From Pseudomonas vranovensis DSM 16006 (GTDB taxonomy: Bacteria; Pseudomonadota; Gammaproteobacteria; Pseudomonadales; Pseudomonadaceae), in the NCBI RefSeq assembly GCF_000425805.1, contig NZ_KE384454.1:271593-335592 (forward strand): a DNA stretch of 64,000 bases, read 5' to 3'. Under the pieces are notes generated by a model. The model was not told where the DNA came from and did no database searches. It worked only from the letters and a program-made list of their open reading frames with translations. Made by a program: the position numbers and the translations under genes. How positions within the stretch are numbered: the first letter of the stretch is position 1; every line of letters starts with the position of its first letter. Shown piece after piece: positions 63,710-64,000 of the stretch.

Positions 63710-64000
63710 TGTCAGTACCGATGCAAAACTGACCCACCCTACCGGTTGAAAACTGACCCACTTGGGCAAAATGCAGCTTTTGCGAGCTGCCCATGCTGTC
63801 CAAGGAGCAACACGTGGAAATCAGTGTTCTTGTTCGTCAGGGTTTGTCTATTCGAGCTATTGCTCGGCAGATGGGCTGCTCACGCAATACCATTCGGCGC
63901 CACCTCAAACTACAAGCCCAGCGCCAGCCCGTGGTCTACGGCCCGCGCGCGGAGCGCGTGGGCAAGCTTGCGCCTTTCGAGGCCTTCCTGCGTCAGCGCG
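63710..64000 (+). mobile_element. IS21-family element, left end
   Basis: It begins TGTCAGTACCGATGC next to the IS3 coding sequence. AAAACTGACCCA occurs twice, at 63725-63736 and 63749-63760, as the multiple end repeats bound by IS21 transposases. The istA gene follows and runs off the window. Confidence 0.75.
63793..64000 (+). CDS. istA: IS21-family transposase IstA, N-terminal part
   Basis: The ATG at 63793 gives MLSKEQHVEISVLVRQGLSI and RAIARQMGCSRNTIRRHLK, the helix-turn-helix opening of IstA. About 69 residues are visible before the window ends. The DDE core lies beyond. Confidence 0.88.
   Translation, partial: MLSKEQHVEISVLVRQGLSIRAIARQMGCSRNTIRRHLKLQAQRQPVVYGPRAERVGKLAPFEAFLRQR

Overview
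The window looks like Pseudomonas DNA. It has an OprD-type porin, Pseudomonas-style REP and REPIN hairpins, DUF1302/DUF1329 outer-membrane and periplasmic partners, MalT-type LuxR regulators, moderately high GC catabolic genes, and several IS families common in the genus. It is mostly an accessory region: a large catabolic island that appears to lie inside a Tn7/Tn5053-like transposon. No rRNA, tRNA or CRISPR array was seen.

Layout. 1-3.4 kb: end of an aromatic-acid MFS transporter gene, an AraC regulator, a CheD-like orphan protein and a frameshifted HEPN-like gene. 3.55-4.11 kb: a cluster of about 23-bp repeats with core AAATTAGGAGACTTTCC. 4.3-9.9 kb: a tyrosine recombinase, small regulatory and toxin-antitoxin-like genes, a Sir2 deacylase and a Fic protein. 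10.05-11.65 kb: an IS1182-type element. 11.8-44.1 kb: a catabolic regulon. 44.1-54.7 kb: a decayed zone with a truncated esterase, a 5'-truncated group II intron, an integrase pseudogene, pirin and isochorismatase-family genes, an IS5-type element inserted among gene remnants, an OprD porin and a broken MFS permease. 54.8-59.9 kb: a five-gene transposition operon (TniA, TniB, a second ATPase with a damaged Walker A, TniQ, and an unknown gene). 60.82-60.96 kb: more copies of the repeat. 61.2-64 kb: a second, catalytically degenerate tyrosine recombinase, then an IS3 element interrupted by an IS21-family element.

How the catabolic genes fit together. An alcohol dehydrogenase and an aldehyde dehydrogenase could turn a primary alcohol into an acid, and an acyl-CoA ligase would activate it. 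Two alpha-methylacyl-CoA racemase-type proteins, two pairs of adjacent split acyl-CoA dehydrogenases plus one LCAD-like enzyme, a pair of MaoC hydratases, a crotonase-like protein, an SDR and two SCP-x-type thiolases would then carry out beta-oxidation of a 2-methyl-branched chain, as in steroid or isoprenoid side chains. DUF1302 and DUF1329 proteins and a periplasmic propeller protein are candidates for uptake or surface handling. A TetR protein with a perfect 11-bp-arm operator and two MalT-like activators probably control the regulon. Several promoter regions share a C-tract/CCGCGG/G-tract dyad that may be their binding site. A class III PHA synthase with a short PhaE-like partner adds a storage module. 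The substrate itself cannot be read from the sequence.

The two clusters of repeats, in opposite orientations at about 4.1 and 60.9 kb with the transposition genes just inside the right one, suggest a mobile unit of about 57 kb carrying the pathway. Exact ends and target duplications could not be fixed by eye.
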